The notes: generated from the letters alone by a model not told the origin. DNA of 60,645 bases from Lysobacterales bacterium (GCA_028285525.1 JANQOZ010000124.1:1-60645), one strand, 5' to 3'; positions 9,237 to 17,879 are shown, numbered from the stretch's first letter. A program made the numbers and translations.

Positions 9237-10136
9237 ATGAAAGAAATCAACAACATCCTCGCTGTGGTAAACCCGGACCGGGATACCAGTTTTTCGGCTT
9301 TGCGCGGCGCGGCGCTGGCCCGAAAATTTGATGCCAGCCTGACGCTGGTGAGCGTGGTGTATGAGTCCGGGCTGGGTGCCGGCGTCGATTTCGAACTGTT
9401 CCACCAGGTGCAGGGAGACGGCGTGCGCACCGAGATCATGAAGCAATCGCGAAGCGACCTGGAAGCGCTCGCGCAAACGCTGGACCTGCCGTCCGACCGC
9501 GTACAGGTCGATACGCTCTGGGCTCACCCCTTTGAAGACGGCATTCATGAAGCCATGCGGTCGTACAAGGCGGACCTCGTCTGCATGGCCCCGCGCGATG
9601 ACCGCCATCGCAAGCTCAGCCGGGCCGAATGGCGGCTGATTCACGACAGCAGCGTCCCAATCCTGCTGGTCAAAGGCAGCACGTGGGCCGATCCGGCGGT
9701 GATCGCCGCGAGCATCGATGCCAGTGCGCTGGACCGCGACGAGACGGGCATCGACGAGGTAATCCTCGACTGGGCGATGACGTTTGGTGAAGCCTGCGGG
9801 CAGCTGGAGATCTACCACGCCATGCACGAAGTGCCGGGCGCCATCGGCATTGCCGAAGATCCGGAGGTCTACAAGACGGAGCTGGAAAAAAGCCGTCGGG
9901 CGCTCATCGAAAAGCTGCTGCCGGACAGCCTACCGACAGCGCCCGTCATTCACTGTGATGCGGTAGACCCGGACCACGGCATTCTGAATTTCTGCCGCGA
10001 GCGGCCGGCTGATCTGATGGTGATGGGGGTGTTTGCGAGAAACGTGCTCAAAGACTTCCTGATCGGCAGCACCGCCCGCAAGCTGCTGCCGACCTTACCC
10101 TGTGACGTCCTCGCGGTGCCTGCTGGCCGAGGTTAG
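9237..10136 (+). CDS. universal stress protein, two tandem UspA domains
   Basis: This 299-residue protein has a first UspA half from residue 3 (INNILAVVNPDRDTSFSALR) and a second half that ends DLMVMGVFARNVLKDFLIGS followed by TARKLLPTLPCDVLAVPAG, the standard Usp nucleotide-loop and final strand. This layout resembles UspE-type tandem proteins. It is divergent from the ABC operon (239-bp gap) and convergent with the DUF1838 gene. The ATG at 9237 follows a purine-rich stretch (GGCGGAAAAAGG). Confidence 0.9.
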   Translation: MKEINNILAVVNPDRDTSFSALRGAALARKFDASLTLVSVVYESGLGAGVDFELFHQVQGDGVRTEIMKQSRSDLEALAQTLDLPSDRVQVDTLWAHPFEDGIHEAMRSYKADLVCMAPRDDRHRKLSRAEWRLIHDSSVPILLVKGSTWADPAVIAASIDASALDRDETGIDEVILDWAMTFGEACGQLEIYHAMHEVPGAIGIAEDPEVYKTELEKSRRALIEKLLPDSLPTAPVIHCDAVDPDHGILNFCRERPADLMVMGVFARNVLKDFLIGSTARKLLPTLPCDVLAVPAGRG

Positions 10137-10153
10137 CGTATGACCGACCGGTC

Positions 10154-10167
10154 GGCGGCGTGCCGCC
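10154..10167. terminator. short GC hairpin between convergent genes
   Basis: GGCGGC-gt-GCCGCC forms a compact stem in the 59-bp gap between the convergent Usp gene and DUF1838 gene. No U-tract follows on either strand, so this is only a possible transcription end or RNA 3' stabiliser. Confidence 0.3.
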
Positions 10168-10195
10168 GGCCGTTGCTGCGGCGAACCGCTTGGCG

Positions 10196-11056
10196 TCAGG
10201 CCTCGGTCGACTCGGATACGAATCCTTTCCAGTTGTCCGTATCGAGGATCTGCGGCGTGTACTTTTCGAAGCCTGCCAGGGCGCCGGGCGGCAGGTCGTC
10301 AAAACCGGCGACCTTGCAGCCGAAGCCTCGCGCGATCGTGCCCCCGGCCTGCTCGCCCATGTTCATATAGGGCTGCCACTCGTTTTTGTTCTGGAGCTGC
10401 GCGTGAACCGGTGCGGAGGCCATGCTGTCGTTCTGCATGTCGGCCAGCGTTGCCGAGTAGGTCATAAACGAATTGGTGTAGCGGGTTTTGCTGGGATCGA
10501 CAAAGTCCGGCGATGACTCGATGGACTGCGTGGCGAGGAACACTCGGTCACCGATCACCTCTAGCGGCAGCGGGTTCGGGTTGTAGCCCATCACAAGGTA
10601 CTTGTCCGGGGTATAGCCACGCGGAACCGGACCCAGTCGGAAGTTTCGGATACGCATCGGCTTTTTGGTTAGCAGGTGCGGATACTCGGTCAGCGGCTCG
10701 TAGCTGTCGATCTCGGAGTAATAGCCCGCTTCGTATTTTGTCATCTGGTGCGTGTTGTTGGCCTTCGCCTCCCACTTGTCTACCAGCAGGTTGTTCATCG
10801 TGAACATGGGGATGAAGTTACCGTCGTGCAGGTCGGCGTAGATGTTCAGGCGATAAAAGGAGATGACGGTCTCGGTGCCGAGGCTGCCGACCAGCTTCAC
10901 GTGCGCCCGCAGCGCGTCAACTGGATCTTTGAACTGCGGCGCAAACGACCGTTGGGCCGCCGACTGCGAAACGCCGGGCAGGGTACTGAACATGGCGAGG
11001 CCGGCCGCGCCGATGAGCGCCTGTCGTCGTGTAAGCCCACCGGTGTTTTCTGTCAT
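10196..11056 (-). CDS. DUF1838 family protein with TAT signal peptide
   Basis: This 286-residue protein begins with a twin-arginine signal (LTRRQALIGAAGLAMFSTLP), so it is probably exported folded to the periplasm. The mature part contains DPVDALRAHVKLVGSL and segments rich in Tyr, Asn and Pro (GYNPNPLPLEVIGDRVFLAT, NEWQPYMNMGEQAGGTIARG) that match what I know of the DUF1838 family. No biochemical function of that family is known to me. It lies downstream of and on the same strand as a LysR gene and close to a divergent methyltransferase, so the genes may form one regulated locus. Confidence 0.78.
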   Translation of the reverse strand: MTENTGGLTRRQALIGAAGLAMFSTLPGVSQSAAQRSFAPQFKDPVDALRAHVKLVGSLGTETVISFYRLNIYADLHDGNFIPMFTMNNLLVDKWEAKANNTHQMTKYEAGYYSEIDSYEPLTEYPHLLTKKPMRIRNFRLGPVPRGYTPDKYLVMGYNPNPLPLEVIGDRVFLATQSIESSPDFVDPSKTRYTNSFMTYSATLADMQNDSMASAPVHAQLQNKNEWQPYMNMGEQAGGTIARGFGCKVAGFDDLPPGALAGFEKYTPQILDTDNWKGFVSESTEA

Positions 11057-11235
11057 CGCTCCAATCCTGTGCTGCTGAGGGAGGCTGCAGGACGGCTAAC
11101 TGCGCCGTCGCAGAGTGTTGCAAGGACGTTACCACGAGTGCTGTTGCGTGTGTTAAGCCAGAACATGCAACCAGCTATCAGAAAAGTCGATGGCCAGGGA
11201 TGTTTGCCGCCGGGCGCGGCGGCGGTGGCGACACC

Positions 11236-12171
11236 TCAAGCTGAGGTGCTGCGCTCCTCGGTGACAAATTTTGCGGTGCTCACCGCGGCGCGCACGTTGT
11301 CCAGCATGGCCTGAGCTGCGGGCGTGAGCGGTCGATTGTTGTCGAGCACCAGGCTGGCCTTGCGACGAATGGTCGGTCGGTCGATCGGCAAAATGTTGAA
11401 AGCGTTGTTGATAAAGCGGTTGGCCACCAGCGCCGGTGAGGTCATCAGCAGCAGGTTGCTGCGGGCCAGGATCTTCATGCCGACCCGGTAGGCGTCGGAG
11501 CCGACAAACTGGTCCGGAGGCGTCAACCCTTCCTGCTCGAACGCGTCGATAATGACATCCGTATCCGAGGGCCTGGAGTAGGGTACGAGCCAGCCGTAGC
11601 CCTGCAGATCAGCCAGCGTGAGGCTCGCTTTGCGCGTGAGTGGATGTCCGGGCCGGCAGGCGACGATGTCGTTGGTGGTATAGATCGGCTCGGCGCGGTA
11701 TCCGGCGCGAAGCGAGTAGTCATCTACGGCGACCGCGACGAAGTCAAAATCGCCCTGATAAAAGCGTTTCAACAGAATTTCCGAATACCCCTCCACGAGG
11801 TTCACCCGAAGTCTTGGGCGGGTCTCATAAAGTTCGATAAACGCGTCTGCAACAATATCGCCCGCGAACGTCTCGCCGATGCCAATCGTGACTGTCCCAA
11901 CTTCCGCTGCGGCAATCGCCGCCACGGCGGCTCGAGCACGCTCATCGGCTGCGAGCTGCGAGCGGGCAAACGGCAAAAGCGCCTGACCAAACTGGTTGAG
12001 GGTGGTAGCGCCACCCGGACCGCGATCCAGCAGCGTCACGTTCAGGTCCTGTTCGAGGCGGGCCATGCTGGCGCTGAGGGCCTGCTGGGTGAGACCAAGG
12101 CTGCGCGCCGCTGCGGCCAGTGACCCGGTTTCGACGATCGCCAGAAATCGCGACAGCTGCTTCAATTCCAT
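11236..12171 (-). CDS. LysR family transcriptional regulator
   Basis: This 311-residue protein has an N-terminal winged HTH (ELKQLSRFLAIVETGSLAAA then RSLGLTQQALSASMARLEQD) and a LysR substrate-binding domain (about residues 90-295). ATG 12171 (MELKQLSRFL) fits the family start better than GTG 12198, which adds nine unrelated residues. LysR proteins usually control a divergent neighbour; here that is the methyltransferase gene at 12292. The intergenic region contains a matching dyad (12228-12251). The co-inducer is unknown. Confidence 0.92.
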   Translation of the reverse strand: MELKQLSRFLAIVETGSLAAAARSLGLTQQALSASMARLEQDLNVTLLDRGPGGATTLNQFGQALLPFARSQLAADERARAAVAAIAAAEVGTVTIGIGETFAGDIVADAFIELYETRPRLRVNLVEGYSEILLKRFYQGDFDFVAVAVDDYSLRAGYRAEPIYTTNDIVACRPGHPLTRKASLTLADLQGYGWLVPYSRPSDTDVIIDAFEQEGLTPPDQFVGSDAYRVGMKILARSNLLLMTSPALVANRFINNAFNILPIDRPTIRRKASLVLDNNRPLTPAAQAMLDNVRAAVSTAKFVTEERSTSA

Positions 12172-12227
12172 AAGGTCTTCACGTCGGCTGTGTTCCACTT
12201 AGGTTCGCTGCAAAATACAAATTATTT

Positions 12228-12251
12228 TTGTGTTTGACAATCTATACACAA
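12228..12251. promoter_or_regulatory. candidate LysR operator dyad TTGTGT-N12-ACACAA
   Basis: A perfect 6-bp dyad with a 12-bp spacer lies in the AT-rich space between the LysR gene and the methyltransferase gene. It includes the T-N11-A core expected of LysR boxes and overlaps the -35 element of the candidate plus-strand promoter. This makes it the best operator candidate for the adjacent LysR protein. The regulatory link is an inference from position and symmetry. Confidence 0.55.
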
Positions 12252-12262
12252 AAAAATACTTT
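12234..12262 (+). promoter_or_regulatory. candidate sigma-70 promoter for the methyltransferase gene
   Basis: A consensus -35 (TTGACA, 12234-12239) is followed after 17 bp by a weak -10 (TACTTT, 12257-12262), 29 bp before the ATG at 12292. The weak -10 and the overlapping dyad suit an activator-dependent promoter. Confidence 0.5.
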
Positions 12263-12291
12263 GACCAGGAAATTTACTAGCGGTAATTGTT

Positions 12292-13503
12292 ATGACTCAG
12301 GCCACACCCGACGTAATTCGACCTCGCTTCACGCGAGACGAAAAAGCGAGAAAGTCGTTCACCTCGAGCCTCCGTGCCCACGTGCTCGGTACTCAGGCCC
12401 GGCGGATGCGGGAGCATTACGACGAAGTTGTGCAGCCCCAGTTTCAGCGGACGCATGGTCGTCTGCCGGCCGACGGCCAGGAAGTCCGTTCGGTGATGAA
12501 GCGAGAGCGCGACTTTCACTTCTTCTCCAGCGTGCGCAGCTGCGCGCAGGAAATGGTCTTCGCCTCGGTGATTCCGGCGGTGGAGCGGGATATGGAAGAG
12601 CTGGCAAGCCGAGCGTCTGAGCTGGCCCGCGACGAGCAGGGTGTCGGCGGCAGCCTGACGCTCGATCCGAATTTTCAGGTTCCGGAAAACGTCACCCGAC
12701 TGGACGTCCACCTCGCGCCCGGCAGCTTCCACGCCGAGTGGGGTGACGACGACGTCTCCGCCGGCGCCATCTACGACAGCGCGACGCGGGTCTTTGCGTT
12801 CCGCCAGTTCGGTGACGACATGAACGACATCGGCATGACCATGTCGAATTTTGTCCGGCTCCGCTATCCGGACTTCAAGCCGACAAAAATCCTCGACTGC
12901 GGCTGCACGGTCGGCCACAACACGCTGCCGTGGGCCACGACGTTCCCCGACGCTGAAATGCACGCGATCGACGTCGGTCCGGGGCTTCTGCGCTATGCGC
13001 ACGCCCGCGCGCAGGCGCTCGAGATTCCGGTGCACTTTCACCAGATGAGCGCCACCAACATGGCGTTCGAGGACAACAGCTTCGACGTGGTCTTCTCGTC
13101 GATGTTCCTGCACGAGCTGCCGCTGAAGGACATTAAGGCCTTCTTCAAGGAAGCCTATCGCGTGCTGCGGCCGGGCGGGCTGCTCATCAACATGGAGCTG
13201 CCGCCGAATTCGCGCACGGAGCCCTACCAGAGCTTCCACCTGGATTGGGACACCTATTACAACAACGAACCGCACTACAAGCCGTTCCGCGACCAGGACT
13301 ATCCGTCGCTCTGCGTCGGTGCGGGTTTTGAAGCAGACGACTGCATCGAGGTAACCCTCCCGCGCTACACCTTTGTGGGCGAAGAGGAGTTCAGTCAGTC
13401 GGTTCACAAGCCGGCGGTATTCGACAACTCAACAGGCCGGATGAATCCGAAGGGCACCCGGTGGTATGGATTTGGCGCCTTCAAGGCTGGAGAAAAGGCA
13501 TGA
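12292..13503 (+). CDS. SAM-dependent class I methyltransferase (substrate unknown)
   Basis: This 403-residue protein has an N-terminal helical region of about 190 residues that I do not recognise, then a Rossmann methyltransferase core. Motif I is ILDCGCTVGHNTLPWA, the acidic end of strand 2 is MHAIDVGPGLL, and the post-I region is ATNMAFEDNSFDVVFSSMFL. It ends with a YRVLRPGGLLINMELPP segment, as in Methyltransf_11/UbiE-type enzymes. The C-terminal 100 residues are rich in Tyr, Phe and Asp. The gene is divergent from LysR and overlaps the next gene by ATGA. The substrate cannot be deduced; a small molecule is more likely than DNA or RNA given the fold. Confidence 0.85.
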   Translation: MTQATPDVIRPRFTRDEKARKSFTSSLRAHVLGTQARRMREHYDEVVQPQFQRTHGRLPADGQEVRSVMKRERDFHFFSSVRSCAQEMVFASVIPAVERDMEELASRASELARDEQGVGGSLTLDPNFQVPENVTRLDVHLAPGSFHAEWGDDDVSAGAIYDSATRVFAFRQFGDDMNDIGMTMSNFVRLRYPDFKPTKILDCGCTVGHNTLPWATTFPDAEMHAIDVGPGLLRYAHARAQALEIPVHFHQMSATNMAFEDNSFDVVFSSMFLHELPLKDIKAFFKEAYRVLRPGGLLINMELPPNSRTEPYQSFHLDWDTYYNNEPHYKPFRDQDYPSLCVGAGFEADDCIEVTLPRYTFVGEEEFSQSVHKPAVFDNSTGRMNPKGTRWYGFGAFKAGEKA

Positions 13504-13844
13504 AAGACTCAAGCACGCGAATCATCCCCCGCATGGCCAAAGGCCGCCGCAACCGGTTTTTTGCCGCCGAAGGCGTCGACGAGCTGCTGAGCATGGTGCT
13601 GGAGCTGACGGCTGAAGTATCCACGCTGCGCGAGCGCCAGTACGCCATGGAGCGAGTACTGGAGCAGCACAACCTGCCGGTTGGTGAAGCGGTCGAGTCC
13701 TGGGAGCCGACCGAAGGTGACGAGGCCCACCTGGCTGCCGATCGCGAGCGACTGCTCTCGACGGTGCTGCGAACGCTCGAAGCCCAGCCTAAAGAAGAAG
13801 AGCAGGTCGAGACCGCGGCTCAGGATCAAACCCGCGCGGCCTGA
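13500..13844 (+). CDS. small hypothetical protein coupled to methyltransferase
   Basis: I do not recognise this 114-residue protein. Its ATG overlaps the methyltransferase stop codon (ATGA at 13500-13503), so it is almost certainly co-translated and may be a subunit of that enzyme. It starts basic (RIIPRMAKGRRNRFFA). The middle is predicted helical with heptad-like spacing (LLSMVLELTAEVSTLRERQY), suggesting a short coiled coil. The C-terminus is acidic and polar. No membrane segment or metal motif is visible. Confidence 0.75.
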   Translation: MKDSSTRIIPRMAKGRRNRFFAAEGVDELLSMVLELTAEVSTLRERQYAMERVLEQHNLPVGEAVESWEPTEGDEAHLAADRERLLSTVLRTLEAQPKEEEQVETAAQDQTRAA

Positions 13845-13918
13845 ATCCCCGCGAAGATCGACGACGCGACCTCAAGTCCCCGTCGATCTCCAGGCTATAA
13901 GCCTCATCCTAAGCCGGC

Positions 13919-13942
13919 GCCTGAGGGTAGAGCCCCTCAGGC
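13919..13942. terminator. perfect 9-bp hairpin downstream of the methyltransferase pair
   Basis: GCCTGAGGG-tagagc-CCCTCAGGC forms a perfect stem about 75 bp after the stop at 13844 and 180 bp before the permease. There is no U-run after it, so it is a possible weak terminator or a processing site that separates the methyltransferase unit from the permease. Confidence 0.4.
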
Positions 13943-14121
13943 CCATGGGTTACATCGAGTCAGTCATCACCACCCCCACAGATGATCCGGCCGCATCCGG
14001 CCATGCGCAATTTGCAGGGTGTCCGCGCAAAAAATGATTTACGCTGATCGATTGCTTTGTCGAGTCAGCGTGCTGCCAACGCTGCCGCGGCAATGGGTCG
14101 AAACAATCCTGGGGGTGAACG

Positions 14122-15471
14122 ATGGCCAGCGGTCTCAAAAATTGGTGGACCTTGGATGAAGCGGAGGCCGCCAACAGCGCGGACAACCCGCATGAACCCC
14201 TGAAACCCTCGCAGCGACGCGCGACGCTGCCGCTGCTGACCCTCGCTTTCGGCTGGGGTTTTCTGGTGACCGGGCTGCTGACCGGCGGCGCGTTAGGACA
14301 GGGCCTGCCGTTCTGGCCGGATCTGATTGTTGCCTCGTTCCTGGGCAACTTTATGAACTTTGTGATCGGCGCGCTGGTCGGCTACATCGGCTACAAAACG
14401 GCCTGCAACAGCGGGCTGCTCTACCGCTTCACCTACGGCAATATCGGCGCCTATCTGCCCGTGCTGTTTATCGCTCTGCTGACGATCGGCTGGCAGGGCA
14501 TTGTGGTCGGCGCGTTCGGGTTTGCCTGGGCTCAGTCGTTCGATAGCCCGACGTTCTACGCGGTCGCGCTGTTTGCCGGCCTGCTCTACACCGCGACCAC
14601 CTGCTTTGGCGTCTCTGCGCTGGAGAAGGTCAGCATGCCGTCGGTGCTGGTGCTCGTCGGTGTCGGCCTCTATGCCGCCTGGTTCAATATCGACCAGGTG
14701 GGCGGCTGGCCGGAATTCCTCGCGCTGTCGCAGGAAAAATCCGCGCAGGAGCCGCTGACGCTCAAGAACGCGATCAACCTGGTGGTCGGATCCTGGATTG
14801 TCGGCGCCATCGTGATGGCGGAGTACACCCGCTTTGCGAAGAAGGCCTGGGTGGCTCTCGCGATCCCGTTTATTGTCCTGATCGTGTCCCAGTGGTTCCT
14901 GCAGATCATCGGCTCCATGGGCGGTATTGTTGCAGGGACCTATGAGTTCACCACCTACATGCTGCAGCAGGGCGCCATCATCGGTGGGCTCGGGCTGATC
15001 GCCATGAGTCTTGCACTGTGGACCACCGGGGACGCCAACCTCTATCTGCCCGCGGTCCAGACGGCCAGCTTGCTGCGACGCCCGCAGCGGGTGACCACGG
15101 TGATCTGCGGCCTCCTCGGTACGATCCTCGGGCTGGGGATCTATCAGTACTTCCTCGACTGGATCAACCTGCTGGCTGCGCTGGTGCCGCCGCTCATCGG
15201 CCCGGTGATCGTCGACTACTACCTGGTCAACAAGCGGGGTTACAACCCCGAGGCCATGCATCGCCTGCCGAAGTGGAATCCGGTCGCCATCGTGGCCTAT
15301 GCCGTCGGCGCTGGGACCGCATTTGCGTCGAGCCAGGGCTTCGAAATTCCGGGCCTGGAGTGGGTCATTCCCTCGCTGCTTGGACTGGTTGTCTCGATGG
15401 TTGCCTATGGCCTGCTGTTCCTGCTGGTTCGAATCCTCGGCGTCAAGGTTGGGGTTGCCAGCACCGTTTAA
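14122..15471 (+). CDS. NCS1 family cytosine/purine-type permease
   Basis: This 449-residue integral membrane protein has about 12 hydrophobic segments and the layout of CodB-like nucleobase:cation symporters. Family-like segments are FGWGFLVTGLLTGGALGQGL near the start, GSWIVGAIVMAEYTRFAKKA in the middle, WTTGDANLYLPAVQTASLL, and PPLIGPVIVDYYLVNKRGYN in the later part. It probably imports a nucleobase, hydantoin or similar N-heterocycle. A Shine-Dalgarno-like GGGGGTGA precedes the ATG. Standing just after the methyltransferase pair in the same direction, it may supply the substrate of that pathway; this is inference. Confidence 0.86.
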   Translation: MASGLKNWWTLDEAEAANSADNPHEPLKPSQRRATLPLLTLAFGWGFLVTGLLTGGALGQGLPFWPDLIVASFLGNFMNFVIGALVGYIGYKTACNSGLLYRFTYGNIGAYLPVLFIALLTIGWQGIVVGAFGFAWAQSFDSPTFYAVALFAGLLYTATTCFGVSALEKVSMPSVLVLVGVGLYAAWFNIDQVGGWPEFLALSQEKSAQEPLTLKNAINLVVGSWIVGAIVMAEYTRFAKKAWVALAIPFIVLIVSQWFLQIIGSMGGIVAGTYEFTTYMLQQGAIIGGLGLIAMSLALWTTGDANLYLPAVQTASLLRRPQRVTTVICGLLGTILGLGIYQYFLDWINLLAALVPPLIGPVIVDYYLVNKRGYNPEAMHRLPKWNPVAIVAYAVGAGTAFASSQGFEIPGLEWVIPSLLGLVVSMVAYGLLFLLVRILGVKVGVASTV

Positions 15472-15602
15472 GCCGCTGACGCGCGGAACACGGTCGTAAG
15501 GGCCCCGCATTTCGACTAACCCAATTAGGGGAAGTCCACAGTTAACCTGCGCATCACAACGCACTACGGTTAAGTCATCCTCACAGCGAGCAGGACACCG
15601 TT

Positions 15603-16244
15603 ATGGCGTGGATCTTGATATTCATCACCATCGGGGCGCAGGTGCCGCTAAAACAAGGCACTGACCTCACCCTGGAAATGCACGAACGCTTCGCCTACTC
15701 GGCGATGATGCGCACTGCGCTGATCCATGGATTTACCGATCGCGCGGCCCGTCACGCCGGTCAGCTGGCGGAGGTCCTGGAAGATCCGCAGCTGGGTGAA
15801 CTCAAGGCGCTGGCGCAAGATGCCGCCGAAGCGGACGACGTTGAAACCATGGCGATGGCCGTTGCCGGGATCGCCAACGGTTGCGGGAGCTGCCATCAGG
15901 CAAACAAGGTTCAGCCGATGTTTCTGGGGCAGCGCATACCGCCGCAGGGTGACAGCCTGGCGGCTCGCATGGGGCGGCATATCTGGGCTGCGGATCGCAT
16001 GTGGGAGGGATTGATCTCGCACTCTGAAGACTCCTGGCGGCGTGGAACGGAAGTGCTTCGAGATCGACCGTTCTTTGCCGGGCCGGACGCCGCGGATCTG
16101 CCGGCCAACCGCATCGACCAGATCATGGTTATCTCCAGCGAGGCGGCCCGGACCACAGGCTGGGATGACCGCGCCAAGATCTACGGCCGATTCCTGGCGG
16201 CCTGCTCAGGCTGTCATCAGACCTACGCCGCCGGGCCCAACTAG
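15603..16244 (+). CDS. dihaem c-type cytochrome, tandem class II-like halves
   Basis: This 213-residue protein has a short hydrophobic N-terminus and two haem-attachment motifs, CGSCH (about residue 93) and CSGCH (about residue 202). Each motif sits at the end of a helical stretch of about 90 residues, and the second is only a few residues from the C-terminus. A C-terminal CXXCH is typical of class II cytochromes (cytochrome c' fold), so this looks like two such domains in tandem. A periplasmic electron-transfer role is likely. The signal sequence is unusually short and lacks an obvious basic N-region. The stop codon is completed by the left end of the inserted element at 16243. Confidence 0.8.
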   Translation: MAWILIFITIGAQVPLKQGTDLTLEMHERFAYSAMMRTALIHGFTDRAARHAGQLAEVLEDPQLGELKALAQDAAEADDVETMAMAVAGIANGCGSCHQANKVQPMFLGQRIPPQGDSLAARMGRHIWAADRMWEGLISHSEDSWRRGTEVLRDRPFFAGPDAADLPANRIDQIMVISSEAARTTGWDDRAKIYGRFLAACSGCHQTYAAGPN

Positions 16245-16522
16245 TGTCCTGTTTGGCCAGTTCGTTGACTTTCAGCGCCTGTCCACAAGGCCCTGGGGCA
16301 AGGCGCGAGCCGCCGGCCAGGGTGGTTCCCTGGCCAAGGCTCGCAACGCCGCTCTTTGCCTTGTGGGACGCGCCCTTCTTCATTTCTTGGGGGAGCCCCC
16401 TTGGGCGCCAATAACCGCGTTGCATCGCTTGCCAAGGGCTACGGCCATTGGCGGCGCGATGCGCCTTGTTCTTGGCGCCCAACGGGGCTCTGAAATGCAA
16501 CCAATTAGCGTGACAGGACACT
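16243..16522. mobile_element. foldback MITE-like insertion with 10-bp terminal inverted repeats
   Basis: The 280-bp noncoding element starts AGTGTCCTGT (16243-16252) and ends with its exact inverse ACAGGACACT (16513-16522). A direct repeat ACT flanks it (16240-16242 and 16523-16525); TA with 9-bp repeats is an alternative reading. The interior folds into two long nested hairpins. The first is 16283-16366, closed by CCACAAGGC/GCCTTGTGG with an apex stem GGCCAGGG/CCCTGGCC and an internal GCGAGCC/GGCTCGC. The second is 16394-16489, with AGCCCC/GGGGCT and TTGGGCGCCAA/TTGGCGCCCAA. There is no credible ORF. It fits a nonautonomous transposable element. The 3-bp target repeat would suit some IS5-family subgroups, but the parent transposase is not in the window. 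Confidence 0.75.
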
Positions 16523-16523
16523 A

Positions 16524-17879
16524 CTAGCTCGCTTCGCGGATTTCCGCCAGCCGCTTTTCGAGGTAGTGGATATTGCAGCCGCCGGCCTGGAAGCCTTTGT
16601 CGGCCATGATGCGCTGCAGCAGCGGAATGTTGGTGTTGACGCCGGTCACCAGCGTCTCGGCCAACGCCCCGCGCATCCGCGCGATGGCGATTTCCCGATC
16701 TTCGCCATAGGAGATCAGCTTGCCGATCATCGAATCGTAGTTGGGCGGCACTCGGTAGCCGTCGTACAGGTGCGAATCGACCCGGATTCCGGGACCGCCG
16801 GGTGGGTGAAACTGCTCGACCAGCCCCGGGCTGGGCATAAAGTTCACCGAGTCTTCGGCGTTCACCCGGCACTCCACGGCGTGGCCGCGCCAGCTGATAT
16901 CGTCCTGCGTGAACCGCAGTTTCTCACCGGCGGCAACGCGGATCTGCTGGCTGATCAGGTCGATACCGGTCACTCGCTCGGTGACCGGGTGCTCGACCTG
17001 GATCCGGGTGTTCATCTCGATGAAGTAGAACTCGCCGTCGTCGTACAGAAACTCGAAGGTTCCGACACCGCGATAGTTGATCCGATGGCAGGCCGCGACG
17101 CAGGCATCCCCGATGGCCTGGCGCTGTTCCTGCGTGATGCCGGGGGCCGGCGCTTCCTCGACCACTTTCTGGTGCCGACGCTGCATGGAGCAATCGCGCT
17201 CTCCCAGGTGAACGGCGTTGCCGTGCTGGTCCGCGAGCACCTGAATCTCAATGTGGCGCGGGTTGGTCAGGAACTTCTCCATGTACACCACCTCGTTGCC
17301 GAACGCCGCCCGGGCCTCGGACTGCGTCATGGCGATGGAGTTGTGGAGCGCGGCCTCGGTGTGAACCACCCGCATACCGCGGCCGCCGCCGCCGCCGGCA
17401 GCTTTGACGATGATCGGGTAGCCGATCCGTTTTGCGGTAGCGGCGTTTTTCTCGCGGTCGTTGCCGAGCGGGCCGTCCGAGCCGGGTACGGTCGGCACGC
17501 CCGCCTCGCGCATGGCGGCAATCGCGGCCACCTTGTCACCCATCAGCCGAATCGTGTCCGGTCGCGGGCCGATAAAAATAAAGCCGCTCTCTTCGACGCG
17601 CTCGGCGAAGTCCGCGTTCTCCGACAGAAAGCCGTAGCCTGGATGAATCGCTGAGGCGTCCGTGACCTCGGCTGCGGCGATCAGGGCCGGCACGTTGAGA
17701 TAACTCTCGCCCGGAGGCGCTGCGCCGATACACACAGACTCGTCCGCCATGGCCACGTGCTTGAGGTTCCGGTCCACGGTCGAATGAGCGGCTACGGTCT
17801 TGATGCCCAGGGCGTTACAGGCCCGCAGCACCCGCAGCGCAATCTCGCCGCGGTTGGCGATCAGGATCTTCTCAATCAT
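16524..17879 (-). CDS. accC: acetyl-CoA carboxylase biotin carboxylase subunit
   Basis: This 451-residue protein starts [20 protein letters not shown], as AccC does. It has the glycine-rich ATP-grasp loop ([14 protein letters not shown]), the [20 protein letters not shown] segment, the [14 protein letters not shown] catalytic region, and full family length. It catalyses ATP-dependent carboxylation of biotin on AccB, the first half-reaction of fatty acid synthesis. Its ATG overlaps the accB stop as TGATG. Its stop codon lies in the right-hand target repeat and flank of the inserted element. Confidence 0.98.
   Translation of the reverse strand: MIEKILIANRGEIALRVLRACNALGIKTVAAHSTVDRNLKHVAMADESVCIGAAPPGESYLNVPALIAAAEVTDASAIHPGYGFLSENADFAERVEESGFIFIGPRPDTIRLMGDKVAAIAAMREAGVPTVPGSDGPLGNDREKNAATAKRIGYPIIVKAAGGGGGRGMRVVHTEAALHNSIAMTQSEARAAFGNEVVYMEKFLTNPRHIEIQVLADQHGNAVHLGERDCSMQRRHQKVVEEAPAPGITQEQRQAIGDACVAACHRINYRGVGTFEFLYDDGEFYFIEMNTRIQVEHPVTERVTGIDLISQQIRVAAGEKLRFTQDDISWRGHAVECRVNAEDSVNFMPSPGLVEQFHPPGGPGIRVDSHLYDGYRVPPNYDSMIGKLISYGEDREIAIARMRGALAETLVTGVNTNIPLLQRIMADKGFQAGGCNIHYLEKRLAEIREAS

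Noticed and set aside
12277..13407. 376-aa open frame on the minus strand
   Set aside because: It lies entirely opposite the methyltransferase gene, which has clear SAM motifs; the product is Arg/His/Val-rich with no recognisable domain.
14293..15564. 423-aa open frame on the minus strand
   Set aside because: It is antisense to the NCS1 permease; the Gln/Arg/His/Asp-rich product is the usual mirror of a hydrophobic membrane protein.
16566..17654. 362-aa plus-strand frame
   Set aside because: It is a shadow of accC with no start signal or domain.
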